9,193 nucleotides of DNA from DATGMB01 sp035293845 (GTDB lineage Bacteria; Acidobacteriota; Terriglobia; Bryobacterales; Bryobacteraceae): NCBI GenBank assembly GCA_035293845.1, contig DATGMB010000210.1:1-9193 (forward strand), read 5' to 3'. Below, in pieces: positions 1 through 6,785 of the stretch. The notes beneath the pieces are model-generated. The model had not been told where the DNA came from. It saw only the letters and a program-made list of their open reading frames with translations, and did no database searches. Each line of letters opens with the position of its first letter. The first letter of the stretch is position 1. The translations under genes were made by a program, and so were the position numbers.

Positions 1-1
1 G

Positions 2-439
2 GGCCAGCCCTCCGGGTGTGTCTTCTGCGCCGCCGCGGCATCGGACGACGACCGCGCCAACCTCATCGTCCATCGCAGCGCGGAGGCGTTCGTCATTCTG
101 AACCGCTTCCCGTATACCAGCGGCCACGTCATGATCGTGCCCTACCAGCATGTAGCTACGCTGGAAGAAATGAGCGAAGCCGCGCTGCTCGAAATGGCGC
201 GCCTGGCGCGAACGGTGGAGGGCCATCTCCGGGAGGTTTACCGCCCCGACGGCATGAACCTCGGGATGAACCTCGGCAAGAGTGCCGGCGCCGGCATTGC
301 GGCCCATCTGCACCTGCACGCGCTGCCGCGGTGGGCGGGCGATACCAATTTCATGACCGTGGTGGGCGAAACCCGCGTGCTGCCGGAAGATCTGGACATT
401 ACCTGGCAACGCCTGCGAGCGGCGTTCGAGCGGGATTAA
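2..439 (+). CDS. HIT-family nucleotide hydrolase/transferase, 5'-truncated
   Basis: The reading frame is open from the window edge to TAA at 437-439, giving 145 visible residues; the true start lies upstream. The visible N-terminus carries a CVFC pair (nt 17-28), typical of the zinc site in Ap4A-phosphorylase-like HIT proteins. Near the C-terminus is the histidine triad HLHLHAL (nt 305-325), with its middle His as expected nucleophile, followed by PRWAGDTNFM, a signature of this HIT subgroup. Family knowledge: these small cytoplasmic enzymes cleave or transfer nucleoside phosphates such as diadenosine polyphosphates or nucleoside phosphoramidates; the exact substrate cannot be read here. Family members are often about 160-170 aa, so perhaps 15-25 residues are missing. 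An internal ATG at 131 is not the start, because the CVFC motif and good HIT sequence lie upstream of it in frame. It converges on the isomerase gene and shares the stop region. Confidence 0.93.
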   Translation, partial: GQPSGCVFCAAAASDDDRANLIVHRSAEAFVILNRFPYTSGHVMIVPYQHVATLEEMSEAALLEMARLARTVEGHLREVYRPDGMNLGMNLGKSAGAGIAAHLHLHALPRWAGDTNFMTVVGETRVLPEDLDITWQRLRAAFERD

Positions 440-1470
440 CCGCCCAGCCCCAGCACCTCGCGCGTGTGCCGCAGGCATGCCTCCAGGTCCTCACGCTCGC
501 GGCGGCGCGCGGTCTCGGCATCGACGCGCGGCGGCGCTTCGACCGGGTGGCCGTGCTCGGCGATATCCTCGAACCGGGCGAACTCCCAGGCGGGGATGTC
601 GCGGTAGGCATCCCAAAATGCGGCGGTGCGATACGGAAAAATGCGCGGGCCGGTGACGATCGTCTCCATCGAGAGCGCGCGGCCCGGGCAGCCCGCCACG
701 TACTTCTTCACATAGGAGTCGATGTCCACGTTCCCTTCGCCCATCCGCACCCAGGCCACGGCCGCGCCCTCGGGAACGCGCCACACCATGCTGTCGCGCA
801 CGTGGCTGGTGAGAACATAGGGCTGGAGCGTGGCGAAGGCCACGTGCGGGTCTTCGATCGTCCAGCACGGGTTCCCGGAATCGAGGCACGCGCCTACGAA
901 GTCCTTGCCCGCCTCCTCGATGAGCGTTTTCAGCTCGTGCGACTGCATATCGCCGGCATGGTTTTCAACCGCGATGCGAATCCCCGCATCCATCGCGCGG
1001 GAGCGCGTGCGGCGTAGCACCCCGATCATCGCCTCCATGTGTCGCTCGATCGGCGCCGTCTTGCGGTCCTCCATGGTGCCGAGCACAGTGCGGACGATCT
1101 TCGATCCGGCGATTTTCGCCGCATCGATCATGCGCGCCAGTTGCTCCTCCGCCGTGCCCAGCTTGGGATTGAACGCCTTCGACGTCGGACAGGTCGAGGT
1201 CATCCCGATTTCGATTTCGATGCCGAGCTCTTCGGCGCGCCGGCGCACCGCGCGCAGATTCTCGGGGTCCAGACTGCCGATGAAGCGGATCTCGGAGAAA
1301 TGCACCACCTGGACGCGCTGTTTGGCGCAGTAATCGAGGTATTGAAACGGTGTCCAATTCTGCGAGCGCAGGCTGAAGAGGTCGATCCCGAGCTTCGCCC
1401 GCGGCTGGCCGGCCGCGGTCTGGGGCAGCGCAAGCGCGGCGGCGGTGGAAAGAAACTGGCGGCGGTGCAT
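436..1470 (-). CDS. Tat-exported sugar phosphate isomerase/epimerase-like TIM-barrel protein
   Basis: A 344-residue protein of the xylose-isomerase-like TIM-barrel (AP endonuclease family 2) superfamily. It opens MHRRQFLSTAAALAL, a twin-arginine (RRxFL) signal followed by an Ala/Leu h-region and a likely cleavage near TAAGQ, so export of the folded protein is expected. The four divalent-metal ligands of this fold are all recognisable: Glu169 (VENHAGD), Asp197 (LDSGN), His223 (SHVRD) and Glu269 (SMETI), so it looks catalytically intact. Substrate is unknown; sugar or cyclitol epimerisation/isomerisation is a family-level guess. Start choice: ATG at 1470 is preferred because a TAAAAT hexamer lies 7 nt upstream and the Tat motif then starts at residue 2. 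An in-frame ATG at 1479 would add MTI and give 347 aa. Neither start has a Shine-Dalgarno sequence. It is divergent from the exported esterase-like gene and may act in the same pathway. Its TAA (436-438) overlaps the HIT stop. Confidence 0.92.
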   Translation of the reverse strand: MHRRQFLSTAAALALPQTAAGQPRAKLGIDLFSLRSQNWTPFQYLDYCAKQRVQVVHFSEIRFIGSLDPENLRAVRRRAEELGIEIEIGMTSTCPTSKAFNPKLGTAEEQLARMIDAAKIAGSKIVRTVLGTMEDRKTAPIERHMEAMIGVLRRTRSRAMDAGIRIAVENHAGDMQSHELKTLIEEAGKDFVGACLDSGNPCWTIEDPHVAFATLQPYVLTSHVRDSMVWRVPEGAAVAWVRMGEGNVDIDSYVKKYVAGCPGRALSMETIVTGPRIFPYRTAAFWDAYRDIPAWEFARFEDIAEHGHPVEAPPRVDAETARRREREDLEACLRHTREVLGLGG

Positions 1471-1477
1471 GATCGTC

Positions 1478-1483
1478 ATTTTA
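1478..1483 (-). promoter_or_regulatory. putative -10 element TAAAAT of the isomerase gene
   Basis: On the minus strand TAAAAT (5 of 6 matches to TATAAT) is followed by 7 nt and then the ATG at 1470. Standard sigma-70 spacing puts transcription start at about 1471, so the mRNA would be essentially leaderless. No convincing -35 was found. The hexamer overlaps the alternative ATG at 1477-1479, which argues against that start. This is inference from position and sequence only. Confidence 0.35.
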
Positions 1484-1514
1484 TGCCAGCGGCATCAAGC
1501 CGAGCCGCGGCGGG

Positions 1515-1581
1515 GCGCGGCGCTGGACCGGCGCGCTCGGCCACGAGCCCGGCGCCGATGCCGGCTGCGCGGCGCTGGACC
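1515..1581. repeat. perfect 15-bp direct repeat in the divergent control region, with a third partial copy
   Basis: GCGCGGCGCTGGACC occurs identically at 1515-1529 and 1567-1581, 52 bp apart. A shorter copy, CGGCGCTGG, recurs at 1631-1639, 61 bp after the matching part of the second copy. Spacings of 52 and 61 bp are near five and six helical turns, as expected for sites bound on one face of DNA. The repeats lie between divergent genes for exported enzymes, so they could be operators. In GC-rich DNA chance repeats are commoner, so the function is uncertain. Confidence 0.4.
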
Positions 1582-1603
1582 TCGTGCCGGGCGCGGGCTC
1601 TGG

Positions 1604-1621
1604 GGCCGCGGGGCTGCGGCC
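1604..1621. other. GC-only inverted repeat (potential hairpin)
   Basis: GGCCGC (1604-1609) and GCGGCC (1616-1621) can pair as a 6-bp all-GC stem around the loop GGGGCT. No T-run follows on either strand, so it is not an intrinsic terminator. It lies in the divergent control region, about 75 bp upstream of the putative plus-strand -10. It may be a DNA-binding palindrome or a chance product of high GC. Confidence 0.3.
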
Positions 1622-1694
1622 GCGAAGCCACGGCGCTGGGACACACCGCTCGCGCGGCGACGCGATGCGTTCGGGGAAAGTACGGGGCCTGCGC

Positions 1695-1700
1695 TACAAT
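1695..1700 (+). promoter_or_regulatory. putative -10 element TACAAT of the esterase/amidohydrolase operon
   Basis: TACAAT (5 of 6 to TATAAT) stands out in GC-rich DNA and is followed by CACGCC and then the ATG at 1707. With standard spacing, +1 falls on the A of that ATG, predicting a leaderless transcript. There is no Shine-Dalgarno sequence in the preceding 20 bases, which fits. The only -35 candidate, TTCGGG at 1670-1675 with a 19-bp spacer, is weak. Confidence 0.45.
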
Positions 1701-1706
1701 CACGCC

Positions 1707-2582
1707 ATGCGTGTTCTCGCGCTCGTGATCGCCGCCGGTGTGGCCGTTCTGGCCGCCCCGCCGCGCGATGAGAAAGATATCGAATTTGCTCGCCCCGAGG
1801 GCCATCCGCTGCTGCTCGATTACCACATCCCGGACGGCCCGGGCCCATTTGGCGCCGCCATCCTGGTGCACGGGGGCGGATTTGACGCCGGCTCCCGCAG
1901 CACCAATGTGCGCCCGCTGTTCGCGCCCCTGGCCGAAGCCGGGTTCGCGTGGTTCAGCATCGATTACCGGCTCGCCCCGGAGGCCCACTACCAGGACGCC
2001 GTCGCGGACGTCAATGCCGCCATCCGCTGGCTCAAGGGACACGCCGCCGAGTATCACGTCGATCCGCGCCGCATCGCACTCATCGGCGAATCGGCGGGCG
2101 GATACCTGGTGAATTACGTCGGCACGCACCAGACGCCGCAGACGCGCGTCGCCGGCGTGGTCGACTTCTACGGACCGTCGGATTACGGCAAGCTGCAGCT
2201 CGAGCGGCGCGCGCATCCCGAGCGCTTCAACATGAAGAGCATCGACGGCCATGCCGCGCACGGCGGCGGCATCCACTACTTCGGCGTCGAGCAACTGGAC
2301 GATGCCGGACTGAAGAAGCTGCGGGCCGCATCCCCGATTTTCGCCGTGCACAAGGGCATGCCGCCCTTCCTGTGCATCCACGGCACCCAAGATGACCAGG
2401 TGTCCTACGAACAATCCACCGCGTTCTGCGACGCTATGCGGAAAATCGGCGTGGCCTGCCGCATGATCACGGTGCCGGGCGGCGGCCACGGCATGGGCAG
2501 TTGGCGCGCGCCCGAAATGCAGCGCTGGAAACCGGAGATGATCGAATGGCTGCAAACTACCTTCGTGGAAGCGCTGCGATGA
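1707..2582 (+). CDS. exported alpha/beta-hydrolase (esterase-like, HGGG/GESAGG type)
   Basis: A 291-residue serine hydrolase. Residues 1-17 (MRVLALVIAAGVAVLAA) form a Sec signal peptide with likely cleavage at VLA-A, so it acts outside the cytoplasm. HGGG at 55-58 is the oxyanion-hole motif of the HSL/BD-FAE-type esterase group. GESAGG at 127-132 is the nucleophile elbow with Ser129. Asp229 (GTQDDQV) and His261 (GGGHG) complete the triad. Likely substrates are short acyl or aryl esters, for example acetylated or feruloylated sugars; this is a family-level inference. The start at 1707 is chosen because the signal peptide begins there; the frame is open further upstream, but the extra residues are Gly/Arg-rich and not signal-like. 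Its TGA overlaps the amidohydrolase ATG (ATGA, 2579-2582), so the two are translationally coupled. Confidence 0.9.
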   Translation: MRVLALVIAAGVAVLAAPPRDEKDIEFARPEGHPLLLDYHIPDGPGPFGAAILVHGGGFDAGSRSTNVRPLFAPLAEAGFAWFSIDYRLAPEAHYQDAVADVNAAIRWLKGHAAEYHVDPRRIALIGESAGGYLVNYVGTHQTPQTRVAGVVDFYGPSDYGKLQLERRAHPERFNMKSIDGHAAHGGGIHYFGVEQLDDAGLKKLRAASPIFAVHKGMPPFLCIHGTQDDQVSYEQSTAFCDAMRKIGVACRMITVPGGGHGMGSWRAPEMQRWKPEMIEWLQTTFVEALR

Positions 2583-4240
2583 TTTCACTGAAGACCGCGG
2601 CAATCGCCATGGCACTCGCCTCTACCCTCTCTGCACAGCCCTACGCCGACCTCATCCTCACGCACGGCAAGATCTGGACCGGCAACGCGGCGCAGCCTAC
2701 CGCCGAAGCCGTCGCGTGCGCGGCGGGCCGCATCGTGGCCGCCGGCAGCGCGGCCGACATCGCGAAATGGGCCGGACCGCGCACCCGCACGATCGAGCTC
2801 GCCGGCCGCCTCGTTGTGCCCGGCTTCAACGACGCGCACGTGCACTTCTTCAGCGGCGGCTCCAACCTGGCCAGCGTGCAGCTTCGCGACGCCAAAAGCG
2901 AGGCCGAATTCCGCGATCGCATCCGCGTGTACGCCGCCAAACTCCCCGCCGGCCGCTGGATTCTGGGCGGCGACTGGGACCACGAATCCTGGTCCCCTGC
3001 CCGCCTGCCCACCCGCCAACTGATCGATGAAGCGGCGGGCGATCACCCGGTTTTCGTCAACCGCCTCGACGGCCACATGGCGCTCGCCAACTCGATCGCG
3101 CTCCAACGCGCGGGAGTCACGCGCAACACGCCCGACCCGCCCGGCGGCACGATCGTGCGCGATGCCTCGGGCGAGCCCACTGGCGTCCTCAAGGACGCGG
3201 CCATGGCGGCGGTCGAGCGCGTGATTCCCGATCCGACCGATGCCGAGATCGAAGAGGCCATCCGCGCCGCCATGCGGTATGCGGCCGAGAACGGCGTCAC
3301 CAGCGTGCAGGATATGTCGGCTTCGCCCGATGTGCTCCGTGCATACCAGCGGCTGCTGGCGCGCGGCGAGCTGACCGTGCGGATCTCCGGCCACCAGCCG
3401 CTGGCTACGTGGAAGCGCCAGGCCGATATCGGTGTGCTGGCCGGATTCGGCAGCCCGTACCTCCACATCGGCGCGCTGAAGGGCTTTGCCGATGGCTCGC
3501 TCGGCTCGACCACAGCTCTCTTTTTCGAGCCGTACCTGGACGCGCCGAATACCAGCGGCCTCGCCAACGATGAGATGATCCCCGAATCGAAAATGGCGCA
3601 GCACATCCGCGAGGCCGACCGCGCCGGCCTGCAGGTCGCCGTGCACGCCATCGGGGACAAGGCCAATCACCTGATCCTCAACATGTTCGAGGAGGCCGAG
3701 AACGCCAACGGCCCGCGCGACCGGCGCTTCCGCATCGAGCATGCGCAGCACCTCCGTCCAGACGATATCCCGCGCTTCGCCCGGCTGCACGTGATCGCCT
3801 CGATGCAGCCGTACCACGCCATCGACGACGGCCGCTGGGCCGAACACCGCATCGGACCGGAGCGCGCCAAGACCACCTACGCCTTCCGCTCGCTGCTCGA
3901 TTCCGGCGCCGTGCTGGCCTTCGGCTCGGACTGGTCGGTCGCGCCGATGGTGCCGATCATGGGCATCTACGCCGCGACCACCCGCCGCACGCTGGATGGC
4001 AAGCATCCCGGCGGCTGGGTACCGGAGCAGAAGATCACCGTCGCGGAGGCCGTGCGCGCCTATACCTGGGGCTCCGCCTACGCCAGCTTCGAAGAAAAGC
4101 TGAAGGGCACCATCGAACCCGGCAAGCTCGCCGATATGGTCGTGCTTTCGCGCGACATCTTCACCATCGATCCGGTGGAAATCGAAAAGGTGCAGGTGGA
4201 CGTGACGGTGTTCGACGGCCGGATCGTGTACCAGAGGTAG
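2579..4240 (+). CDS. exported amidohydrolase, YtcJ-like (amidohydrolase family 3)
   Basis: A 553-residue metal-dependent hydrolase. Residues 1-19 (MISLKTAAIAMALASTLSA) are a Sec signal with likely cleavage at LSA-Q. The N-terminal strand region (ADLILTHGKIWTG) and C-terminal GTIEPGKLADMVVLSRD are the beta-sandwich halves that frame the amidohydrolase barrel. Metal and catalytic motifs are present in order: His87-x-His89 (DAHVHF), Lys301 (KGFADGSLGS), His356 (VHAIGD), His388 (IEHAQH) and Asp451 (GSDW). These match the YtcJ/N-substituted formamide deformylase-like subgroup, which hydrolyses amide or related C-N bonds; the substrate is unknown. The start is fixed by the ATGA overlap with the preceding esterase-like gene, and the signal peptide begins exactly there; the frame extends upstream to 2501 but that part lies inside the upstream gene. 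A weak GGAAG lies 7 nt before the ATG. A cytoplasmic role would require that the hydrophobic start is not a true signal. Confidence 0.92.
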   Translation: MISLKTAAIAMALASTLSAQPYADLILTHGKIWTGNAAQPTAEAVACAAGRIVAAGSAADIAKWAGPRTRTIELAGRLVVPGFNDAHVHFFSGGSNLASVQLRDAKSEAEFRDRIRVYAAKLPAGRWILGGDWDHESWSPARLPTRQLIDEAAGDHPVFVNRLDGHMALANSIALQRAGVTRNTPDPPGGTIVRDASGEPTGVLKDAAMAAVERVIPDPTDAEIEEAIRAAMRYAAENGVTSVQDMSASPDVLRAYQRLLARGELTVRISGHQPLATWKRQADIGVLAGFGSPYLHIGALKGFADGSLGSTTALFFEPYLDAPNTSGLANDEMIPESKMAQHIREADRAGLQVAVHAIGDKANHLILNMFEEAENANGPRDRRFRIEHAQHLRPDDIPRFARLHVIASMQPYHAIDDGRWAEHRIGPERAKTTYAFRSLLDSGAVLAFGSDWSVAPMVPIMGIYAATTRRTLDGKHPGGWVPEQKITVAEAVRAYTWGSAYASFEEKLKGTIEPGKLADMVVLSRDIFTIDPVEIEKVQVDVTVFDGRIVYQR

Positions 4241-4281
4241 GGTGTGCCCCGGGCCGGGCCCTGTAACGCCGCCCGGCTGCG

Positions 4282-6099
4282 ATGCATACTGTAGGAAAAG
4301 TGGCTCTGAGTTCCAAGATCCGGCCCGCAGTGCTCCAGGGGCTCTTCGTGAGCGCCTTGATCGTGCTGTGCAGCGTCCTGGGCGCATTGCAGTACCGGTG
4401 GATCGGAGAGGCCAGTGAAGCGGCGCGGCAGCGGTTGAAAGCCGGTCTGGAGGGCAATCTGGCCCGGTTGAGCCGCGATTTCAATGCGGAGCTCGCCGCC
4501 GCGGGGCGTGAGGTGATGCCTGCCGGGCAGCCGGAGAGCGTGGCGGAGTTGCAGCAGGAAGTCGCCGCGCGGTATCAGGCCAGGATCGCGAGCGTGCGGG
4601 AGGCCCGCAGCTTCAGCCGCATCGCCATCGCCGTCCCGCAGGAGGGCGGCGTTCGGCTGCGGATCTTCGACGCCGCGCAGGGCGCGTTCGCTCCCGCGCC
4701 CTGGCCGGCCGAGTGGCAGGCTGTCCGGCGGCGCATCGAATTCTTTCTGAACCGGACGGGCGCGCCCGCGCGGCCGGGCGAACTGCCGCCTTCATCCCCG
4801 CTTATGGAAGTTCCGGTCTTTGCGCCGGCGGGCCCGCCAGGCGCCGGCCCCTTTGCGCGCCGCGAGCTCGCGTGGGTGATTTTCGAGCTCAACGTGGCCT
4901 ATGTGCGCGAAACGCTTCTGCCGGAGCTGATCGCGCGCCATCTCGAAGCCGGCGGCGGTCTGGAATATCAGGTAGCCGTGATCACCCGCTCCGAACCGCC
5001 CGAAACCATTTATGAATCCTCGCCCGGCGCCGCGCACCTCGCCCGCACGGCGGATGCGGCCATTCCCCTGCTCGATCTTCAGATCGACAATCTGTACCGG
5101 CGCGGCGGGGGGCGCGGCCCAGGCGGCGGACGAGGCGGACGCGCGCGCGCCGTTGCACCGGGCGGACCGCCGGAGATGGGCCGCTGGGTGATGGTGGCGC
5201 GCCACCGCGCGGGCTCGCTCGAAGCCGTCGTGGCGCGCGCCCGGATGCGCAGCCTGGCAGTCACCGCGGGCGTGCTGCTCCTGCTGGTCCTCACCCTCGG
5301 GGCGCTCGTCCATTTCGCGCGCAGCAGCCAGCGCCTGGCGGACTTACAGATGAACTTCGTGGCCGGCGTTTCCCACGAATTGCGCACGCCGCTCACGGTC
5401 ATCCACACCGCCGCGTACAATCTGCGCGGCCGCGTGGCGCAGAATCCGGCGCAGGTGGAGCGTTACGGCGAGCTGATCCAGAAGGAGAGCGGCCGCCTCA
5501 AGGAGCTGGTGGAGCAGGTGCTGAAATTCGCCTCGGCGAATGCCGGCCGCGTGATCCATGAGCGCGAGCCGGTTCCCGTGGACCGGCTGATCGAGGAAGC
5601 GCTGGAGCTAAGCCGGCCGGTGGTCCAGGCGGCGGGGTGCACGGTGGAGAAATCGATCGAGCCCGGCCTGCCGCCGGTGCTGGCCGACGCGCTGGCGCTC
5701 AAGCACGCGCTACAGAACCTGATCGCGAATGCAGTCAAGTACGGTGCGGGCGAGGAGCGCTGGATCGGCATTTCCGCCGCGCGCGGCGCCGGCGCGCACC
5801 GCGCCGTCGAGATCCGCGTGTCGGACCGCGGCCCCGGCATCCCGGCCGAAGAGCAGAAGCACATCTTCGACCCGTTCTTCCGCGGCCGCCGCGCGCTGGA
5901 CGAGCAGATTCACGGCACCGGCCTCGGTCTCAACCTGGTCAAGAAGGTCGTGGAGGCGCATGGCGGCAGCATCCGCGTGAGCAGCCAGGAGGGCCGCGGC
6001 GCCGCGTTCATACTGCTCATCCCGGCGGCGCCGGCTCAGCCGGAGGTCCGCGAGCCACAGCCGGCGGAAGCCGGGCAGCCGCAGAGGAGCGCGATATGA
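4282..6099 (+). CDS. membrane sensor histidine kinase
   Basis: A 605-residue sensor kinase. TM1 spans about residues 16-37 and TM2 about 325-345, enclosing a periplasmic sensor of roughly 285 residues that I do not recognise. No clear HAMP domain follows TM2: only about 20 residues separate it from the HisKA H-box VSHELRTP, where His365 is the phospho-acceptor. The catalytic domain has the N box (LQNLIANAVKYG, Asn479/Asn483), G1 box (SDRGPGI, Asp515), F box (IFDPFF, 528-533) and G2 box (GTGLGLNL, 545-552), all intact. A Gly/Arg-rich run (residues 273-290) lies in the periplasmic part and the C-terminal tail is Pro/Glu/Gln-rich. The start is uncertain: ATG 4282 lacks a Shine-Dalgarno, whereas GTG 4300 has AGGA three bases upstream. 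The stop overlaps the response regulator ATG. The signal and target genes are unknown. Confidence 0.93.
   Translation: MHTVGKVALSSKIRPAVLQGLFVSALIVLCSVLGALQYRWIGEASEAARQRLKAGLEGNLARLSRDFNAELAAAGREVMPAGQPESVAELQQEVAARYQARIASVREARSFSRIAIAVPQEGGVRLRIFDAAQGAFAPAPWPAEWQAVRRRIEFFLNRTGAPARPGELPPSSPLMEVPVFAPAGPPGAGPFARRELAWVIFELNVAYVRETLLPELIARHLEAGGGLEYQVAVITRSEPPETIYESSPGAAHLARTADAAIPLLDLQIDNLYRRGGGRGPGGGRGGRARAVAPGGPPEMGRWVMVARHRAGSLEAVVARARMRSLAVTAGVLLLLVLTLGALVHFARSSQRLADLQMNFVAGVSHELRTPLTVIHTAAYNLRGRVAQNPAQVERYGELIQKESGRLKELVEQVLKFASANAGRVIHEREPVPVDRLIEEALELSRPVVQAAGCTVEKSIEPGLPPVLADALALKHALQNLIANAVKYGAGEERWIGISAARGAGAHRAVEIRVSDRGPGIPAEEQKHIFDPFFRGRRALDEQIHGTGLGLNLVKKVVEAHGGSIRVSSQEGRGAAFILLIPAAPAQPEVREPQPAEAGQPQRSAI
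4287..4292 (+). promoter_or_regulatory. weak -10-like TACTGT before the histidine kinase
   Basis: TACTGT fits only the TANNNT core of a -10. It is followed by AGGAAAA and an in-frame GTG at 4300, giving the same close spacing seen at other transcription-unit starts here. An overlapping alternative is CATACT at 4285-4290. If active, translation would begin at GTG 4300 rather than ATG 4282. The upstream gap of 41 bp (4241-4281) is GC-rich with no T-run terminator, so readthrough from the amidohydrolase is equally possible. Confidence 0.25.
6083..6089 (+). promoter_or_regulatory. Shine-Dalgarno AGAGGAG for the response regulator
   Basis: AGAGGAG lies inside the last codons of the kinase gene, 6 nt before the ATG at 6096. 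It is the best ribosome-binding site in the window for spacing and match. It fixes the response-regulator start and suggests independent as well as coupled initiation. Confidence 0.7.
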
Positions 6100-6782
6100 G
6101 CTCCCGGATTCTGCTGGTGGAGGACGAGCCCGCGCTGGCCCTGACCCTCTCCGACCTGCTCGCCGGCGAGGGCTACACGGTTGAGACGGCCGCCGACGGC
6201 AAGACCGGCCTCGATCGCGCCCTGCGCGAGCCCTGGGATCTCATCATCCTCGACGTCATGCTGCCCGGCCTCAGCGGCCTGGATGTGTGCCGCGAGCTCC
6301 GGCAGCACGGCAAAGACACCGCCATCCTGATGCTGACGGCCAGGAGCCAGCTTACCGACCGCGTGGTGGGACTGAAGCTCGGCGCCGACGACTACCTCAC
6401 GAAGCCGTTCGAGCCGCCGGAGCTCCTGGCGCGCGTCGAAGCCCTGCTGCGCCGCATCCGGAAGGACAAGCTGCGCCCCGTGGTGCGCTTCGAATTCGCC
6501 GACATCGCCATCGACTTCGAATCGGCGGAGGTGCGCAAGGGCGGCGCCCCCGTCCCCCTGGCCGCCAAGGAACTGGAGCTGCTGCGGTACCTGGTCGACC
6601 ACCGCGGCAAGGTCGTTTCCCGCGAGGAGCTGCTGGAAGCCGTGTGGGAATACCAGCCCGGCGTATCCTCGCGGACCATCGACGTTCATGTGGCCTGGCT
6701 GCGGCAGAAGCTGGAAGATAACCCCGGCAACCCGCGGCACATCCACACGGTGCGCGGCGTGGGGTACCGGTTCTCGGCGTAG
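6096..6782 (+). CDS. OmpR/PhoB-family DNA-binding response regulator
   Basis: A 228-residue cytoplasmic transcription factor. The receiver domain (about 1-120) has the acidic pocket (VEDEP, 8-12), phospho-acceptor Asp53 (LDVMLPG), Thr81 (LTAR) and Lys103 (TKPF), so it should be phosphorylated by the kinase encoded just upstream. The C-terminal winged-helix domain (about 130-226) shows LAAKELELLRYL, VSREELLEAVW, SRTIDVHVAWLRQKLE and the terminal VRGVGYRF, all hallmarks of the OmpR class. Length is normal and no key residue is missing. It overlaps the kinase stop by ATGA (6096-6099). Its TAG ends 3 bp before the convergent ABC ATPase stop. Targets are not known; the divergent region upstream of the exported enzymes and the tolC-side promoter are nearby candidates. 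Confidence 0.95.
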   Translation: MSSRILLVEDEPALALTLSDLLAGEGYTVETAADGKTGLDRALREPWDLIILDVMLPGLSGLDVCRELRQHGKDTAILMLTARSQLTDRVVGLKLGADDYLTKPFEPPELLARVEALLRRIRKDKLRPVVRFEFADIAIDFESAEVRKGGAPVPLAAKELELLRYLVDHRGKVVSREELLEAVWEYQPGVSSRTIDVHVAWLRQKLEDNPGNPRHIHTVRGVGYRFSA

Positions 6783-6785
6783 AGA

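Noticed and set aside
16..1017. 333-residue plus-strand frame across the HIT and isomerase genes
   Set aside because: It crosses two convergent genes with intact motifs in other frames and has no recognisable sequence of its own.
1495..1848. small protein in the divergent gap on the minus strand
   Set aside because: The sequence is dominated by Arg/Ala/Gly/Pro, has no ribosome-binding site and overlaps the start of the esterase-like gene.
1476..2615. 379-residue open frame on the minus strand opposite the esterase-like gene
   Set aside because: It lies antisense to the catalytic motifs of the alpha/beta-hydrolase and shows no family motif; long shadow frames are common at this GC content.
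4241..4275. GC-rich inverted sequence after the amidohydrolase as a terminator
   Set aside because: The best pairing, GGGCC with GGCCC, leaves a 1-nt loop and there is no following T-run, so it is not a credible intrinsic terminator.
2585..4387. 600-residue open frame on the minus strand opposite the amidohydrolase
   Set aside because: It is antisense to a gene with complete family motifs, has no recognisable domain and is rich in Gly/Arg/Ala/His as expected for the shadow of a GC-rich codon pattern.
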